From Oceanospirillales bacterium (GTDB taxonomy: Bacteria; Pseudomonadota; Gammaproteobacteria; Pseudomonadales; Endozoicomonadaceae): a stretch of 64,000 bases of DNA. Positions within the stretch are counted from its first letter, which is position 1; every line of letters begins with the position of its first letter. Below, piece by piece: positions 17,129-27,400 of the stretch. Below the pieces are notes generated by a model that saw only the letters and a program-made list of their open reading frames with translations, did no database searches and was not told the DNA's origin. The stretch lies in the NCBI GenBank assembly GCA_004762125.1, contig SIHQ01000020.1, positions 1 to 64,000 on the forward strand, read 5' to 3'. The position numbers were made by a program, and so were the translations under genes.

Positions 17129-19437
17129 CCACGGGAATCAGAAACGGGAATCGCCACTTCAGCCATAATCATTCGTTGACCCGCTTTTCGAATAAACAGA
17201 AAGCAGCACGCCATCACAGCCACCATGGCTGAAACCCAGCCTGCCGCCATCATGGGCTGCGCACTCGCCATAGAAAGCTGATAATAAATAGTGGCAAAAG
17301 AATAACCGATAAAGAAAGTCCATCCTGCCACAAACAACGTCCATCGAATTCCAGACTCCCGATAAATAGCACCCAAGGCTGCGACACAGGGCGTATAGAG
17401 AAGAATCAATAGAAGATAAGCAATAACAGCCGCATTGCTATCGAACAATTGTCTCATGACACCGAAGGTCGTCATATCAACACCCTGCTCTTCAGCAATA
17501 GATTCTGTATCTTCCAGATTACCGACGTTCAATCCGAGAGGATCGGTGAGTGCAGAGGTAACCCTGGAGAGATTAGTCGGAATGCTGGAAAAAGCAGCAG
17601 TAATTCCCACCATCAGATTAAAGTCTTCACCCGTATTTTCGCTCTGACCATTCTGTGCAATAGAGGTGTACATGGCATCCAGTGTACCCACTACCGCTTC
17701 TTTCGCCAGAATCCCGGTAAAGATGCCTACTGCCGCTGGCCAGTTATCCTCTCTCATGCCCATTGGAGCAAAGGCAGGCGTTATCGCCTGACCAATTTGG
17801 CTCAACACTGAAGACTCTGTCTCCTGATTCCCGAAAGAACCATCAGTTCCAATTGAGTTGAGTGTATTCAGCACGACAACCACCATGACAATGGCTTTAC
17901 CTGCCCTGAAAAGAAATGTTTTAAGACGATCCCAGGTTCTCAGCAACACCTGCTTAGCTGAAGGTAAGTGGTAATTAGGCAACTCCATAACAAAAGAAGA
18001 CACTTCACCACTGAACATAAATTTCTTCAGCACCAGACCAGTGAAAACGGCTGCGAGAATACCGGTAAGATAAAGACCAAAAACAACATTCTGACCGGAT
18101 CTGGGGAAAAAAGCGGCAGCAAAGAGTGCATAAACCGGCAAGCGTGCACCACAAGACATAAAGGGCGCCATGGCAATAGTCAGCATTCGATCCTGCTGAT
18201 TTTCAAGGGTTCGTGTTGCCATTATGGCGGGTACATTACAGCCAAAGCCAACTAGCATAGGAACAAAGGCTTTACCGGGTAACCCCAGATAGCGCATCAG
18301 CCTGTCCATAACAAAGGCGGCGCGGGCCATATAACCGGAGTCTTCCAGTATCGACAGAAACAAAAACAGAAAAGCAATGACCGGAATAAAGGTCGATACG
18401 GTTTGAATCCCTCCACCAACACCACCAGCCAGAATCGCGGTTAACCAGTCAGGAGCACCCATCAGTCCCAACCAGTGCCCGAAACCATCAACCAGAATGG
18501 TACCCGTAAAAATATCAAAAAAATCGATAAAAGCACTTCCAATGTTTATGGAGAACATAAACATCAGATACATAATCAGAAAGAAAACGGGCAGCCCAAG
18601 TAATCGATTCAGGACAATATTGTCAATTCTATCCGTCAGTTTATGGCTGATGCTGCCCTTTTCTTTAACGGCGTCAGCTATGACCACTCTAATGGCTTCA
18701 TAGCGGCCATTAGCAACCAGAATATCAATCTCAGTTTGAAACTGTTTTTCCAGCCGTTGTCTCTCTTGAGTAATCTTTGTCTGGACTGATGAGTTAATCG
18801 TCATCGCCAACTTATCGCCTTCCAGCAACTTGATAGAGTGCCAGCGCAACAATTGCCCGGAGGAAGTCAGCTCTGTGATTGCTGACTCCAATTCAGGATC
18901 GTAGTGAATAGGCTCAGCTACTGCCAAGCCATTGTGAAAATAGTCATTCAAGCTGCTCTTAAGCTCATCTATACCTAACCCTTTACTGGCCACGACACAA
19001 TGCACCGGACAGCCCAACTGATCAGCAAGAGCTTTTGGGTCAACCACCATGCCCTTTTCTTTGGCTACATCCATCATATTGAGGACGATCACCACTGGCA
19101 GTCCCATATCCAGAAGCTGCGTGGTCAGGTAAAGGTTTCGTTCAAGATTAGAGGCATCAATAACATTGACAATAAGGCCAGCTTCACCGGACAGGACAAA
19201 GTCGCGGGCAATTCTTTCATCCATGGATACCTGATCATCAACAACATCAAGGCAGTAGGTGCCAGGTAAATCGACAACCTCAACGTTTTCGCCCTGGTAT
19301 TTATAATGCCCGCTCAGTCGTTCTACCGTAACACCAGGCCAATTACCTACTCGCTGACGAGCACCGGTCAAAGCATTAAAAACGGTTGTTTTACCGCAGT
19401 TGGGATTACCGACAATGGCAAAGGTGAAATCACTCAT
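17119..19437 (-). CDS. feoB: Ferrous iron transporter FeoB
   Basis: FeoB is the inner-membrane Fe(II) permease with an N-terminal G domain. The 772 residues show G1 GNPNCGKTT, G3 DLPGTYCLD, G4 NMMD, then a long membrane part with two Gate motifs, including VPMLVGFGCNVPAIMATRTLE and SCGARLPVYALF. Length is normal and no break is seen. The start overlaps the feoA stop (ATGA), and the end overlaps feoC. The operon is likely iron-controlled; a Fur-like site lies upstream of feoA. Confidence 0.97.
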   Translation of the reverse strand: MSDFTFAIVGNPNCGKTTVFNALTGARQRVGNWPGVTVERLSGHYKYQGENVEVVDLPGTYCLDVVDDQVSMDERIARDFVLSGEAGLIVNVIDASNLERNLYLTTQLLDMGLPVVIVLNMMDVAKEKGMVVDPKALADQLGCPVHCVVASKGLGIDELKSSLNDYFHNGLAVAEPIHYDPELESAITELTSSGQLLRWHSIKLLEGDKLAMTINSSVQTKITQERQRLEKQFQTEIDILVANGRYEAIRVVIADAVKEKGSISHKLTDRIDNIVLNRLLGLPVFFLIMYLMFMFSINIGSAFIDFFDIFTGTILVDGFGHWLGLMGAPDWLTAILAGGVGGGIQTVSTFIPVIAFLFLFLSILEDSGYMARAAFVMDRLMRYLGLPGKAFVPMLVGFGCNVPAIMATRTLENQQDRMLTIAMAPFMSCGARLPVYALFAAAFFPRSGQNVVFGLYLTGILAAVFTGLVLKKFMFSGEVSSFVMELPNYHLPSAKQVLLRTWDRLKTFLFRAGKAIVMVVVVLNTLNSIGTDGSFGNQETESSVLSQIGQAITPAFAPMGMREDNWPAAVGIFTGILAKEAVVGTLDAMYTSIAQNGQSENTGEDFNLMVGITAAFSSIPTNLSRVTSALTDPLGLNVGNLEDTESIAEEQGVDMTTFGVMRQLFDSNAAVIAYLLLILLYTPCVAALGAIYRESGIRWTLFVAGWTFFIGYSFATIYYQLSMASAQPMMAAGWVSAMVAVMACCFLFIRKAGQRMIMAEVAIPVSDSRGCH

Positions 19438-19667
19438 ACTCGATCCACCTCTATCACAGCAGCCTCGTGACGTCTCAAACTTAACTGAAAACCTCTGACC
19501 TGTAATTGAATGGGGTCACCCAGGGGAGCCACTCTGGCAACTAAAAACACGGTTCCGGGAATCAAGCCCATAGCCAGCAGCTTACGCCTGTAAGCCGCTC
19601 CAGCGGACTTAAATGCCAAAACTCTGGCTGACTCTCCACTGCGGAGTTCTCCAAGTGTTACCGTCAT
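19434..19667 (-). CDS. feoA: Ferrous iron transport accessory protein FeoA
   Basis: FeoA is a small SH3-like cytoplasmic protein needed for FeoB activity. I start it at ATG 19667 (MTVTLGELRSGESARV), preceded by a good ribosome site (GAGGGAG). The frame is open upstream to 19733, but FeoA proteins are about 75-80 residues and this gives 77. Core motifs RRKLLAMGLIPGT and PIQLQVRGFQLSLRRHEAAVIEV are typical. Its stop overlaps the feoB start. Confidence 0.93.
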   Translation of the reverse strand: MTVTLGELRSGESARVLAFKSAGAAYRRKLLAMGLIPGTVFLVARVAPLGDPIQLQVRGFQLSLRRHEAAVIEVDRV

Positions 19668-19813
19668 TCTGATCTCCCTCTCACACCAGGATGAACTAGG
19701 TGTTTGAGTACTCTGGACTGGCCTTTGAGGCATTTAAAACGCAGCAAAATGCGGAATAAGACAAATGTGCCAATTACGAAAATGAAATAAAAATATGTGG
19801 CTAGAGAATAGGT

Positions 19814-19832
19814 CTAAATGAGAATAGTTACA
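19814..19832. promoter_or_regulatory. Possible Fur box upstream of feoA
   Basis: The stretch CTAAATGAGAATAGTTACA matches the 19-bp Fur consensus GATAATGAGAATCATTATC at 12 positions, including the central ATGAGAAT. It lies about 150 bp upstream of the feoA start, where iron control of feoABC would be expected. Pattern evidence only. Confidence 0.4.
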
Positions 19833-19937
19833 ATTTAGCATTTAGGTAATTAATACAGTAATTACCGAAGTGGTTTTGCGTATTACCAATAGATGCAATG
19901 ATTTTAGTCAATTGAACAGAATTGAAGAAAGAATTAT

Positions 19938-19966
19938 AAGGGTCTGCAATGAGCTCACAGACCCTT
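19938..19966 (-). terminator. Hairpin downstream of the ComEA-like gene
   Basis: AAGGGTCTG at 19938-19946 pairs with CAGACCCTT at 19958-19966. It lies just after the ComEA-like stop and before the feoA promoter. The T-run is weak on the minus strand, so termination is likely but not certain. Confidence 0.5.
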
Positions 19967-19971
19967 TACGA

Positions 19972-20253
19972 TCACTCGTAGGCTATGCGGGTTTTATTCT
20001 TATCAAGAATACTGGAACCAATAAATTTCACTTTATCGAGATCACTGGTTGACTGAAAAGGCCCATAAGCATCTCTATGCTTCACAATTTCTTCCGCAAT
20101 TCTGCGACCAACACCACTAAGCTGTTCATCCAACTCCTGAACACTGGCTTTGTTGATATTGACTTTTTCGGGCGGGGACGTTTTTTCAGCTGAGGCAGTA
20201 GAAGAAAAAGCAAGAATGGAAGATAGTGCAATTACTGAGAGAATCGATTTCAT
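19972..20253 (-). CDS. ComEA-like helix-hairpin-helix protein
   Basis: This 93-residue exported protein has a signal peptide (LSVIALSSILAFSSTASA) and one ComEA-type helix-hairpin-helix domain: KVNINKASVQELDEQLSGVG followed by RRIAEEIVKHRDAYGPFQS. Such proteins bind double-stranded DNA in the periplasm and can support DNA uptake (as in Vibrio). No other competence gene is in the window. Confidence 0.88.
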   Translation of the reverse strand: MKSILSVIALSSILAFSSTASAEKTSPPEKVNINKASVQELDEQLSGVGRRIAEEIVKHRDAYGPFQSTSDLDKVKFIGSSILDKNKTRIAYE

Positions 20254-20360
20254 ACGGAAAACTCCTATATAACTGTATGAAGATTTTCAGGGTCATTTTG
20301 AAACCCTATCTATAGTTTTAGACAGAACCACACCGCTTAACAACTACCCTTCACTCCCTG

Positions 20361-21536
20361 TTATTCCCCTTCCACTCCTTGAAGCGGTGTAATCGTCCCC
20401 CAGTCGAGACATCGGGGGCAACGCCAGTGCATCTTCCGACCAGAAAACCCACAACCGTTACACTTATAAGCGTCTTTGACCTCCAGCATCTTATTAATCA
20501 CTTCCTGCAATAACCGGAGGCTGGTCAAGGATCCTTCAGCAGGGTTGTGCAACTGTAAATCAATCAAAGCATTCAAGCCTTTCAGGGACGGATTGCCTCG
20601 TAGCTGTTCAGTGAGAAACTCCTGAGCAAAATCTTCATCCCGGCTTTCAATCAGAATATCTGTTAATGCCAATACAACGGCTGTAGCAGGATGATCGCTC
20701 AGACAGCGACTGAGATAACCCGCGTACGCTTTTTTGCTGTTGCTGCGATGACTGGCTTTATTCAACAAGTCGAGAGAGAGTGGAATATAACGATAATCCT
20801 GACGGGATATCTTCTGTAGAGCTCTTACAACTTCTCGATCTCGCCCTTCTTCATACTCAATACGCCCCAGGATCAAACTAGCTCTCGCACAGTCTCTATC
20901 TCTGGAAAATGCGGTTCGAAGGCAGCGGCGAGCACCTGCACGGTCATTATTATTCAGACAATTCTCAGCCAGCTCACAGTATAAATGCGCCAATCTCGGG
21001 CCATAATACTCACCTTTCAAACGAAACAGTGACTCAGTGACTTCTACTGCCTGCTGCCATTCACGCTCCTGCTCATAAATCTTTAATAACTGCTCAGAAG
21101 CTTCAGTACGAAACGGGGAGTTTTGACGGGAAAGATCAGCGAGCATAGCTTCAGCACGATCCAGCAAACCCGCAGTCATATAATCCTTAGCCAACTCAAG
21201 CTGTACACGGACGGACTGTTCAGACGTTAAACTGGGCCTTGCCAAAAGATCCTGATGGACACGAATGGATTTTTCTACCTCACCTCTCCGACAAAACAGA
21301 CTACCGAGCGCCAGATAGGTATCAACAGTATCACTATTCAGGTCGAGAGCCTTGATAAAGGTCTCAATGGCCTCATCAGTCTGCTCATTAAGAAGATAAT
21401 TAAGGCCAACAAAATATTCTTTAGAGATAGGGTTTTGTTGTACCTGAACCAACTGCTTCTTTTTCTCTGCCCGCCCGAAAAGATAACCAGCCAAAATAGC
21501 GATCAGTATCAGACCTAGCAAGGCAAAATCTGGCAC
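20361..21536 (-). CDS. lapB: Lipopolysaccharide assembly protein B
   Basis: LapB (YciM) is an inner-membrane TPR protein that brings LpxC to FtsH and so limits lipid A synthesis. The 391 residues have an N-terminal membrane anchor (LLGLILIAILAGYLFGR), a run of TPR repeats (about 40-300) and a C-terminal rubredoxin-like zinc site, CNGCGFSG and WRCPRC. The gene starts with GTG, and the G is shared with the lapA stop (TAGTG), so translation is coupled. Confidence 0.94.
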   Translation of the reverse strand: MPDFALLGLILIAILAGYLFGRAEKKKQLVQVQQNPISKEYFVGLNYLLNEQTDEAIETFIKALDLNSDTVDTYLALGSLFCRRGEVEKSIRVHQDLLARPSLTSEQSVRVQLELAKDYMTAGLLDRAEAMLADLSRQNSPFRTEASEQLLKIYEQEREWQQAVEVTESLFRLKGEYYGPRLAHLYCELAENCLNNNDRAGARRCLRTAFSRDRDCARASLILGRIEYEEGRDREVVRALQKISRQDYRYIPLSLDLLNKASHRSNSKKAYAGYLSRCLSDHPATAVVLALTDILIESRDEDFAQEFLTEQLRGNPSLKGLNALIDLQLHNPAEGSLTSLRLLQEVINKMLEVKDAYKCNGCGFSGRKMHWRCPRCLDWGTITPLQGVEGE

Positions 21537-21856
21537 TATCCCAGATCCTTTAAGGTATCACTTCGCAGTTTGTGAATTTCGGTATCCCGCCTGGCCAGTT
21601 TGCGCCGGTAACTGGCATTCAGTAACCGCAATCTGGCAAGAGAGATCATCGAAACCAAAAGTCCTGTCAGGCCGCCCACAATAAAGGCAAACACTGCGAC
21701 TGACGACGCCTTAATCTCAGGCATGACACTACCTGCAAACTGGAACTGAACCATCTGAGGGTTCACCATGACAAAATTAATCAGTGCAATCAGAAGCACT
21801 GCCGCTCCCAGGATGAGCAGCAACCTTTTTAGCCATACAGCAACAACAGAGACCAT
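21536..21856 (-). CDS. lapA: Lipopolysaccharide assembly protein A
   Basis: LapA (YciS) is a small inner-membrane partner of LapB. I start it at ATG 21856 (MVSVVAVWLKR), giving 106 residues, close to the usual length; the frame is open to a TTG at 21886. Two membrane segments are visible (LLLILGAAVLLIALINFVMV and VAVFAFIVGGLTGLLVSMI) with a cytoplasmic Arg/Lys-rich coiled tail. It lies between ihfB and lapB, the standard order. Confidence 0.92.
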   Translation of the reverse strand: MVSVVAVWLKRLLLILGAAVLLIALINFVMVNPQMVQFQFAGSVMPEIKASSVAVFAFIVGGLTGLLVSMISLARLRLLNASYRRKLARRDTEIHKLRSDTLKDLG

Positions 21857-21913
21857 ATTCTGATCCAGAATTAAGTAACCAAACAAGTATATTAAGAAAA
21901 GATTGAGACAGGA

Positions 21914-22204
21914 TTATTCGAGCATACTTTTATTCACTCTATCCCGCATTTCCTTACCCGGTTTAAAATGTGGAACGAATTTCCCACTCAGAGAAACAGA
22001 TTCTCCAGTCTTAGGGTTACGGCCTACTCTTGGGGCACGATAATGCAGCGAGAAGCTACCAAAACCGCGAATCTCAACCCTGTCACCCATAGCCAGCGAC
22101 TGAGACATTTGCTCAAGAATAGATTTTATAGCTAATTCGACATCCTTGATTGGCAGTTGTTCCTGCTTGGCTGCCAAATATTCTATCAGCTCAGAACGGG
22201 TCAT
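21914..22204 (-). CDS. ihfB: Integration host factor subunit beta
   Basis: IHF-beta forms a heterodimer with IHF-alpha and sharply bends DNA. The 96 residues match fully: [42 protein letters not shown] with the intercalating proline, and [12 protein letters not shown]. It follows rpsA, as in most gammaproteobacteria. Confidence 0.97.
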   Translation of the reverse strand: MTRSELIEYLAAKQEQLPIKDVELAIKSILEQMSQSLAMGDRVEIRGFGSFSLHYRAPRVGRNPKTGESVSLSGKFVPHFKPGKEMRDRVNKSMLE

Positions 22205-22548
22205 CTTGCTCTTCCTTTCCCTGCACCCTCTGATGATACCTGAGTTTCAGCTATCAGACAGCAGCCACTTTAATAGTTCCTGCTACTGTTTGCCATCCCA
22301 GGCATTAACGACTCCCAAATAACCTGTGACACAGGCATCTTTCAACAGACAGCCTACACAGTGGGAGCTTGAACACTCCTACCCTAGCTAACAAGAATAA
22401 AGAAATCAAGCAAGCCCTTGAAAAGCCTGATAAAACCAACACTAAATTACAGACATAAAAAAACCGCAAACAGCCTATCTAAATAGTCTGTTTGCGGTTT
22501 TTTAGAAGCCGAGAACCATTAACCAATTCTCATAAGTTCGTTAAAAAC
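22205..22548. other. rpsA-ihfB intergenic region
   Basis: No gene is present. The rpsA terminator lies at 22457-22503 and the remaining AT-rich part must hold the ihfB promoter. I see no further structure. Confidence 0.6.
22457..22503 (-). terminator. Terminator after rpsA
   Basis: An AAAAAACCGCAAACAG arm pairs with CTGTTTGCGGTTTTTT across a 14-base loop. It is a strong, U-rich terminator on both strands and separates rpsA from ihfB. Confidence 0.92.
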
Positions 22549-24228
22549 TTACTTGCTTTCCATTTGAGCTTTGATCAGATCACCAATGGTGGTCGGACCA
22601 GCAGCTTCATCTTCTTGCTTAGTCTTCAGCTCTTTCATAGCTGCTTTCTCGTCTGCCTGATCCTTCGCTTTGATGGACAGGGAAATGTTGCGGTTCTTAC
22701 GATCGATGCTAATGATGCGAGCTTCGATTTCTTCGCCTTCCTTCAGTACGTTGGTAGCGTCTTCAACGCGATCAACACTGATTTCGGAAGCTTTCAGAGT
22801 AGCCAGAACTTCTGCAGCCAGTTCAACGGTAGCAGCCTTAGCGGTTACTTCCTTGATGATACCCTTAACGATGGTACCTTTTTCATTCAGGCCAGCGAAG
22901 GTGTTGAACGGATCTTCAGACAGCTGTTTGATACCCAGGGAGATGCGCTCACGCTCAGCGTCAATCGCCAGGATAACGGCTTCAACTTCATCGCCCTTCT
23001 TGAATGAACGTACAGCGTCTTCGCCAGTTTCATTCCAGGAAATGTCGGACAGGTGAACCAGACCGTCGATTCCGCCGTCCAGACCGATGAAGATACCGAA
23101 GTCAGTGATAGACTTGATCTTACCAGCCAGCTTGTCGCCCTTGTTAAAGGAACCAGAGAAGTCTTCCCAAGGGTTAACTTTACACTGCTTGATACCCAGG
23201 GAAATACGACGACGCTCTTCATCGATGTCCAGAACCTGAACTTCAACCTCATCACCCAGGTTAACGACCTTGGATGGGTGAATGTTCTTGTTAGTCCAGT
23301 CCATTTCAGAAACGTGTACCAGACCTTCAACGCCTTCTTCCAGCTCAACAAAGCAGCCGTAGTCAGTCAGATTGGTTACACGACCAGATACGCGAGTACC
23401 TTCTGGGAAGCGGTTAGTGATAGCAACCCATGGATCTTCACCCAGTTGCTTCAGACCCAGAGATACGCGATTGCGCTCACGGTCAAATTTCAGAACCTTA
23501 ACGTTGATTTCGTCACCAACATTAACGATTTCGCTAGGATGCTTAATACGCTTCCAAGCCATGTCAGTGATGTGCAGCAGGCCATCAACACCGCCCAGAT
23601 CTACGAATGCGCCGTAGTCAGTCAGGTTCTTAACGATACCCTTAACTTCCAGACCTTCTTGCAAGGATTCCAGCAGCTGCTCACGCTCAGCAGAGTTTTC
23701 AGCTTCCAGTACAGAACGACGGGATACAACCACGTTGTTACGCTTCTGGTCCAGCTTGATAACCTTGAACTCCAGCTCTTTGCCTTCCAGGTGCGCAGTA
23801 TCGCGAACCGGACGCACGTCAACCAGAGATCCAGGCAAGAATGCACGGATAGTTTTAACGTCGACTGTGAAGCCACCCTTAACCTTGCCAGAGATGATAC
23901 CTTTAACAATCTCTTCAGCTTCGAAGGCTTTCTCGAGTTCGCCCCAAGCTTCCATACGCTTGGCTTTTTCACGGGACAGACGGGTTTCACCGAAACCATC
24001 TTCAACTGCGTCAAGAGCTACCTGAACTTCGTCGCCGATAGCGATGGTCAGTTCACCCTGTTCATCCAGAAACTGAACCCTAGGGATAACACCCTCAGAT
24101 TTCAGGCCTGCGTGTACAGTTACCCAGTCGCTATCGATGTCGATAACCAGACCGCTAACAATAGCGCCCGGCTTCATTTCGATATTTTTCAGGCTCTCTT
24201 CAAACAGATCAGCAAAGCTCTCGATCAT
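22549..24228 (-). CDS. rpsA: 30S ribosomal protein S1
   Basis: S1 binds mRNA and helps its loading on the 30S subunit. I start at ATG 24228 ([13 protein letters not shown]), which has AGGAAA seven bases upstream and gives the usual 559 residues; the frame is open further up. Six S1 (OB-fold) repeats are visible, with recurring GxVxxIxDxGxFVxL and ISLGIKQ blocks, and a Lys/Glu-rich C terminus. Confidence 0.97.
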   Translation of the reverse strand: MIESFADLFEESLKNIEMKPGAIVSGLVIDIDSDWVTVHAGLKSEGVIPRVQFLDEQGELTIAIGDEVQVALDAVEDGFGETRLSREKAKRMEAWGELEKAFEAEEIVKGIISGKVKGGFTVDVKTIRAFLPGSLVDVRPVRDTAHLEGKELEFKVIKLDQKRNNVVVSRRSVLEAENSAEREQLLESLQEGLEVKGIVKNLTDYGAFVDLGGVDGLLHITDMAWKRIKHPSEIVNVGDEINVKVLKFDRERNRVSLGLKQLGEDPWVAITNRFPEGTRVSGRVTNLTDYGCFVELEEGVEGLVHVSEMDWTNKNIHPSKVVNLGDEVEVQVLDIDEERRRISLGIKQCKVNPWEDFSGSFNKGDKLAGKIKSITDFGIFIGLDGGIDGLVHLSDISWNETGEDAVRSFKKGDEVEAVILAIDAERERISLGIKQLSEDPFNTFAGLNEKGTIVKGIIKEVTAKAATVELAAEVLATLKASEISVDRVEDATNVLKEGEEIEARIISIDRKNRNISLSIKAKDQADEKAAMKELKTKQEDEAAGPTTIGDLIKAQMESK

Positions 24229-24482
24229 GGTATTTCCTGTAAATCGGTCACTCAGTAAAAATCTACTGAGCGCCGGCCACACCGCCAGTCTGTGTGGGTA
24301 GTCAGTAAAGAATCCGCTGGTTGCTGACTGGCTCTCTCGGCCAACAGATTTTAAATAGCCACACCTACTGGTATGACTCTAATAAATACAGGTTGTTAAA
24401 ACATTTCGTAAAGCTAAAGCAATGCCAAAAGCCTCACCAACCTGCCAATGATGCGTTCTCGGCATTGAAACTGATTGCTGGA

Positions 24483-25166
24483 TCAGATCAAGCCTTGCTG
24501 ACGCATGGCGTCGACCACTTTATTAAAGACTTCCTGAATGCTCAGTCTGGTACTATCCAGCACAATTGCATTCTCAGCAGGCTTCAGTGGTGCTACGGCA
24601 CGATTCATATCACGATCATCCCGAGCCATTATATCAGCTAAAAGCCGGTCGAAGTTAGCATCAATTCCTTTTTCTTGCAACTGGTTTTGACGACGCTTTG
24701 CGCGTGTATCAGCACTGGCTGTCAAGTACACCTTGACCGGTGCATCTGGGAACACCACGGTTCCCATATCACGACCATCTGCAATCAATCCCGGAGCACA
24801 AGCAAAGCTCTGCTGACGCTTTAGCAATGCTCTGCGAACACCTGGTAAGACGGCCACCTGAGAAGCCATAGCACCCACTTCTTCAGTACGCAGTAGAGCA
24901 CCGACTTCTTCGCCCTCCAGAATGGTTTTCAAACCATCGTCTATCGGTTCAAACTGAACATCCAAGTGCTCAGCCAGCACCTCTAGTGACGCCTCATCAT
25001 CAAAAGCAACTCCATGATTGCTAGCCGCTAGGCCAGTCAGACGATAAAGCGCACCACTGTCCAGCAACTGCCAGTCAAACTCGCGAGCCAACAATGCCGC
25101 TACGGTTCCTTTTCCGGAACCGCTGGGACCATCAATGGTAACCACCGGCACTTTTGAGTTTCTCAC
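24483..25166 (-). CDS. cmk: Cytidylate kinase
   Basis: Cmk phosphorylates CMP and dCMP. The P-loop [15 protein letters not shown] is at the N terminus, and the CMP-binding region with [15 protein letters not shown] and the lid segment RAKRRQNQL are present. The 227 residues are normal. The gene starts with GTG, overlapping the stop of tyrA-aroA (GTGA), so it is translated in the same operon. Confidence 0.96.
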   Translation of the reverse strand: MRNSKVPVVTIDGPSGSGKGTVAALLAREFDWQLLDSGALYRLTGLAASNHGVAFDDEASLEVLAEHLDVQFEPIDDGLKTILEGEEVGALLRTEEVGAMASQVAVLPGVRRALLKRQQSFACAPGLIADGRDMGTVVFPDAPVKVYLTASADTRAKRRQNQLQEKGIDANFDRLLADIMARDDRDMNRAVAPLKPAENAIVLDSTRLSIQEVFNKVVDAMRQQGLI

Positions 25167-27400
25167 TCTTTATTACCCTCTATTGCAAGATTCAAACCGG
25201 CACGCGTAGCCAGTTTGACGAAATTCGGGAACGAGGTGGCAACGTTGGCGCAATCAAGAATCCGGATTTCACCTTCACTTTTCAAAGAAGCAACAGCGAA
25301 GGCCATAGCAATTCGATGATCACCATGACTATCAACAGTACCCGCCCCAAAGAGCTTACCACCTCTGATCAACATACCATCAGGACGAGCTTGAGCATCG
25401 ATACCCAACGCTGCCATACCATCAGCCATAGACTGAATACGATCACTTTCCTTGACCCGCAACTCTTCAGCTCCGGTCAACAGTGTCTCACCTTCGGCAC
25501 AGGCAGCGGCCACAAACAAAACAGGAAATTCATCAATGGCCAAAGGCACCAGATGCTCAGGAATCTGAATACCTTTCAACGGCGCATGCTTGATACGAAT
25601 ATCTGCAACCGGCTCACCACCCACAGTCTGCCTGTTAGACAGGGTAATATTAGCCCCCATCAACTTCAGAATATCGATAACACCGGTACGGGTTGGATTA
25701 ATACCAACATGCTTAAGGGTCAAATCAGAACCTTCAGCAATACTCGCCGCCACCATAAAGAAAGCTGCAGAAGAAATATCCGACGGCACATCAATCGCTG
25801 TCGCTTTCAGCTCGCCACCGCCCTGAATAGTCACTCGACTGCCTTCAACCACCACAGGATACCCGAATCCTGCCAACATACGATTGGTATGATCACGGAC
25901 AATACCCGGAGCAACCGTAGCGGTACCACCTTCAGCGTACATACCCGCCAATAGCAGACAAGATTGAACCTGAGCAGACGCCATCGGCATATCGTAATCA
26001 ATGCCTTTCAGCTTTTGACCACCTTTAATTACTAACGGTGGGCGTCCACCTTCAGAGGTTTCAATGACTGCGCCCATGTCTCTCAGCGGGCTGACCACAC
26101 GATTCATCGGGCGCCCAGACAACGAATGATCGCCTGTTAAGGTGACATCAAAGCTCTGAGCTGACATCAGACCAGCCATCAAACGCATGGCCGTACCGGC
26201 ATTACCCAGATAGAGCGGTCCAACCGGCTGCTTCAAACCGTTCATGCCAACGCCATAAATAGTGACCTTACCTTCGTGCGGGCCTTCGATATTGACCCCC
26301 ATATCACGAAAAGCCTGCAAGGTGGCCAGAGCATCTTCACCCTCAAGAAAGCCCTCTACTTCTGTCACACCGGCAGCCAGGGCACCCAGCATAATGGAAC
26401 GATGAGAGACGGACTTGTCACCCGGTACTCTCAACTCGCCAATGACACTACCACCAGGACGACAAACATAGGCCTGAGACCCATTCTCCAGTTCTTTAGT
26501 CATATAAGCTCTTCTCTCAAGCATGCTGGCAAAATGATTACGAGCCGCTCTTGCGCGCTCAAAAGTACCCAGCATGGTTTCACTGTCTTGTTGAATAATG
26601 GCCTGACGAAGATTTTCCACTCCCGTAGAAAACTGATCCAGTGCCGTTAAAATCGCATCTTTATTACCTACTGCCACGTCATGCCACATCACAGGATCAC
26701 TGCCAGCGATTCGGGTAAAATCCCGAAAGCCTCCTGCGGCATAACGAAAGATATCCTGATTTTCAGGATTACCTGCCAGAGTATCTACCAGCGAAAAAGC
26801 CAGAAGATGAGGCAAGTGACTGGTTAATGCCAGCACCTCATCGTGACGCTGCACATCCATCGCATTCACTTCAGCACCACAGGCTTGCCAGAGTTTTCTT
26901 ACCAGAAATATCACTTCCGGCTCAGTATCCGGCAAAGGCGTAATAATCACCTTATGGCCTCTAAACAACCCTTCTTTTGCCGCAGTTATGCCACTCTTTT
27001 CCGAACCGGCAATAGGGTGACCCGGTAGCATATTGGACGGCACTTTCCCAAAAATACGCTCTGCAGCACGAACCAGTGACACCTTGCAGCTACCGACGTC
27101 TGTAATCACTTTTCCAGTGAGGTCAAAACAGCTCAGCTGCTCCAGAACCTTTTCCATCGCTAGCATGGGTACCGACAGCATCACTACATCAGCCTCAGCT
27201 ACCCCTGACTCAAGGCTGTCAACACTCTGATCAATAGTGCCCTGCTCAAGCGCCTCTGCCACAGATTCATTGCTCAGATCGCAACCCAAAATCCTGCAAT
27301 TAATAGAGCTGTTTTTTACAGACAGAGCAAAAGATCCACCAATCAGACCTAGCCCGACGATCAGTATATTCAGCGGTTCTTGATTACGAGATGTTGTCAC
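25163..27400 (-). CDS. tyrA-aroA: Fused prephenate dehydrogenase / EPSP synthase
   Basis: A 745-residue fusion of two aromatic-pathway enzymes, as in Pseudomonas. Residues about 1-300 are prephenate dehydrogenase (NAD Rossmann motif [14 protein letters not shown], then [11 protein letters not shown] and [11 protein letters not shown]), on the tyrosine branch. Residues about 310-745 are 5-enolpyruvylshikimate-3-phosphate synthase ([49 protein letters not shown]), which feeds chorismate. GTG start overlaps the hisC stop, and the end overlaps cmk. Confidence 0.96.
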   Translation of the reverse strand: MTTSRNQEPLNILIVGLGLIGGSFALSVKNSSINCRILGCDLSNESVAEALEQGTIDQSVDSLESGVAEADVVMLSVPMLAMEKVLEQLSCFDLTGKVITDVGSCKVSLVRAAERIFGKVPSNMLPGHPIAGSEKSGITAAKEGLFRGHKVIITPLPDTEPEVIFLVRKLWQACGAEVNAMDVQRHDEVLALTSHLPHLLAFSLVDTLAGNPENQDIFRYAAGGFRDFTRIAGSDPVMWHDVAVGNKDAILTALDQFSTGVENLRQAIIQQDSETMLGTFERARAARNHFASMLERRAYMTKELENGSQAYVCRPGGSVIGELRVPGDKSVSHRSIMLGALAAGVTEVEGFLEGEDALATLQAFRDMGVNIEGPHEGKVTIYGVGMNGLKQPVGPLYLGNAGTAMRLMAGLMSAQSFDVTLTGDHSLSGRPMNRVVSPLRDMGAVIETSEGGRPPLVIKGGQKLKGIDYDMPMASAQVQSCLLLAGMYAEGGTATVAPGIVRDHTNRMLAGFGYPVVVEGSRVTIQGGGELKATAIDVPSDISSAAFFMVAASIAEGSDLTLKHVGINPTRTGVIDILKLMGANITLSNRQTVGGEPVADIRIKHAPLKGIQIPEHLVPLAIDEFPVLFVAAACAEGETLLTGAEELRVKESDRIQSMADGMAALGIDAQARPDGMLIRGGKLFGAGTVDSHGDHRIAMAFAVASLKSEGEIRILDCANVATSFPNFVKLATRAGLNLAIEGNKE

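Noticed and set aside
19825-19833. TTGTAACTA core resembling a Tus Ter site, upstream of feoA
   Set aside because: Only nine bases agree and the key G before TTGTAAC is an A. A Fur box explains the position better.
23053-24258. 401-codon frame antisense to rpsA
   Set aside because: Shadow of rpsA caused by its codon bias; no ribosome site or domain.
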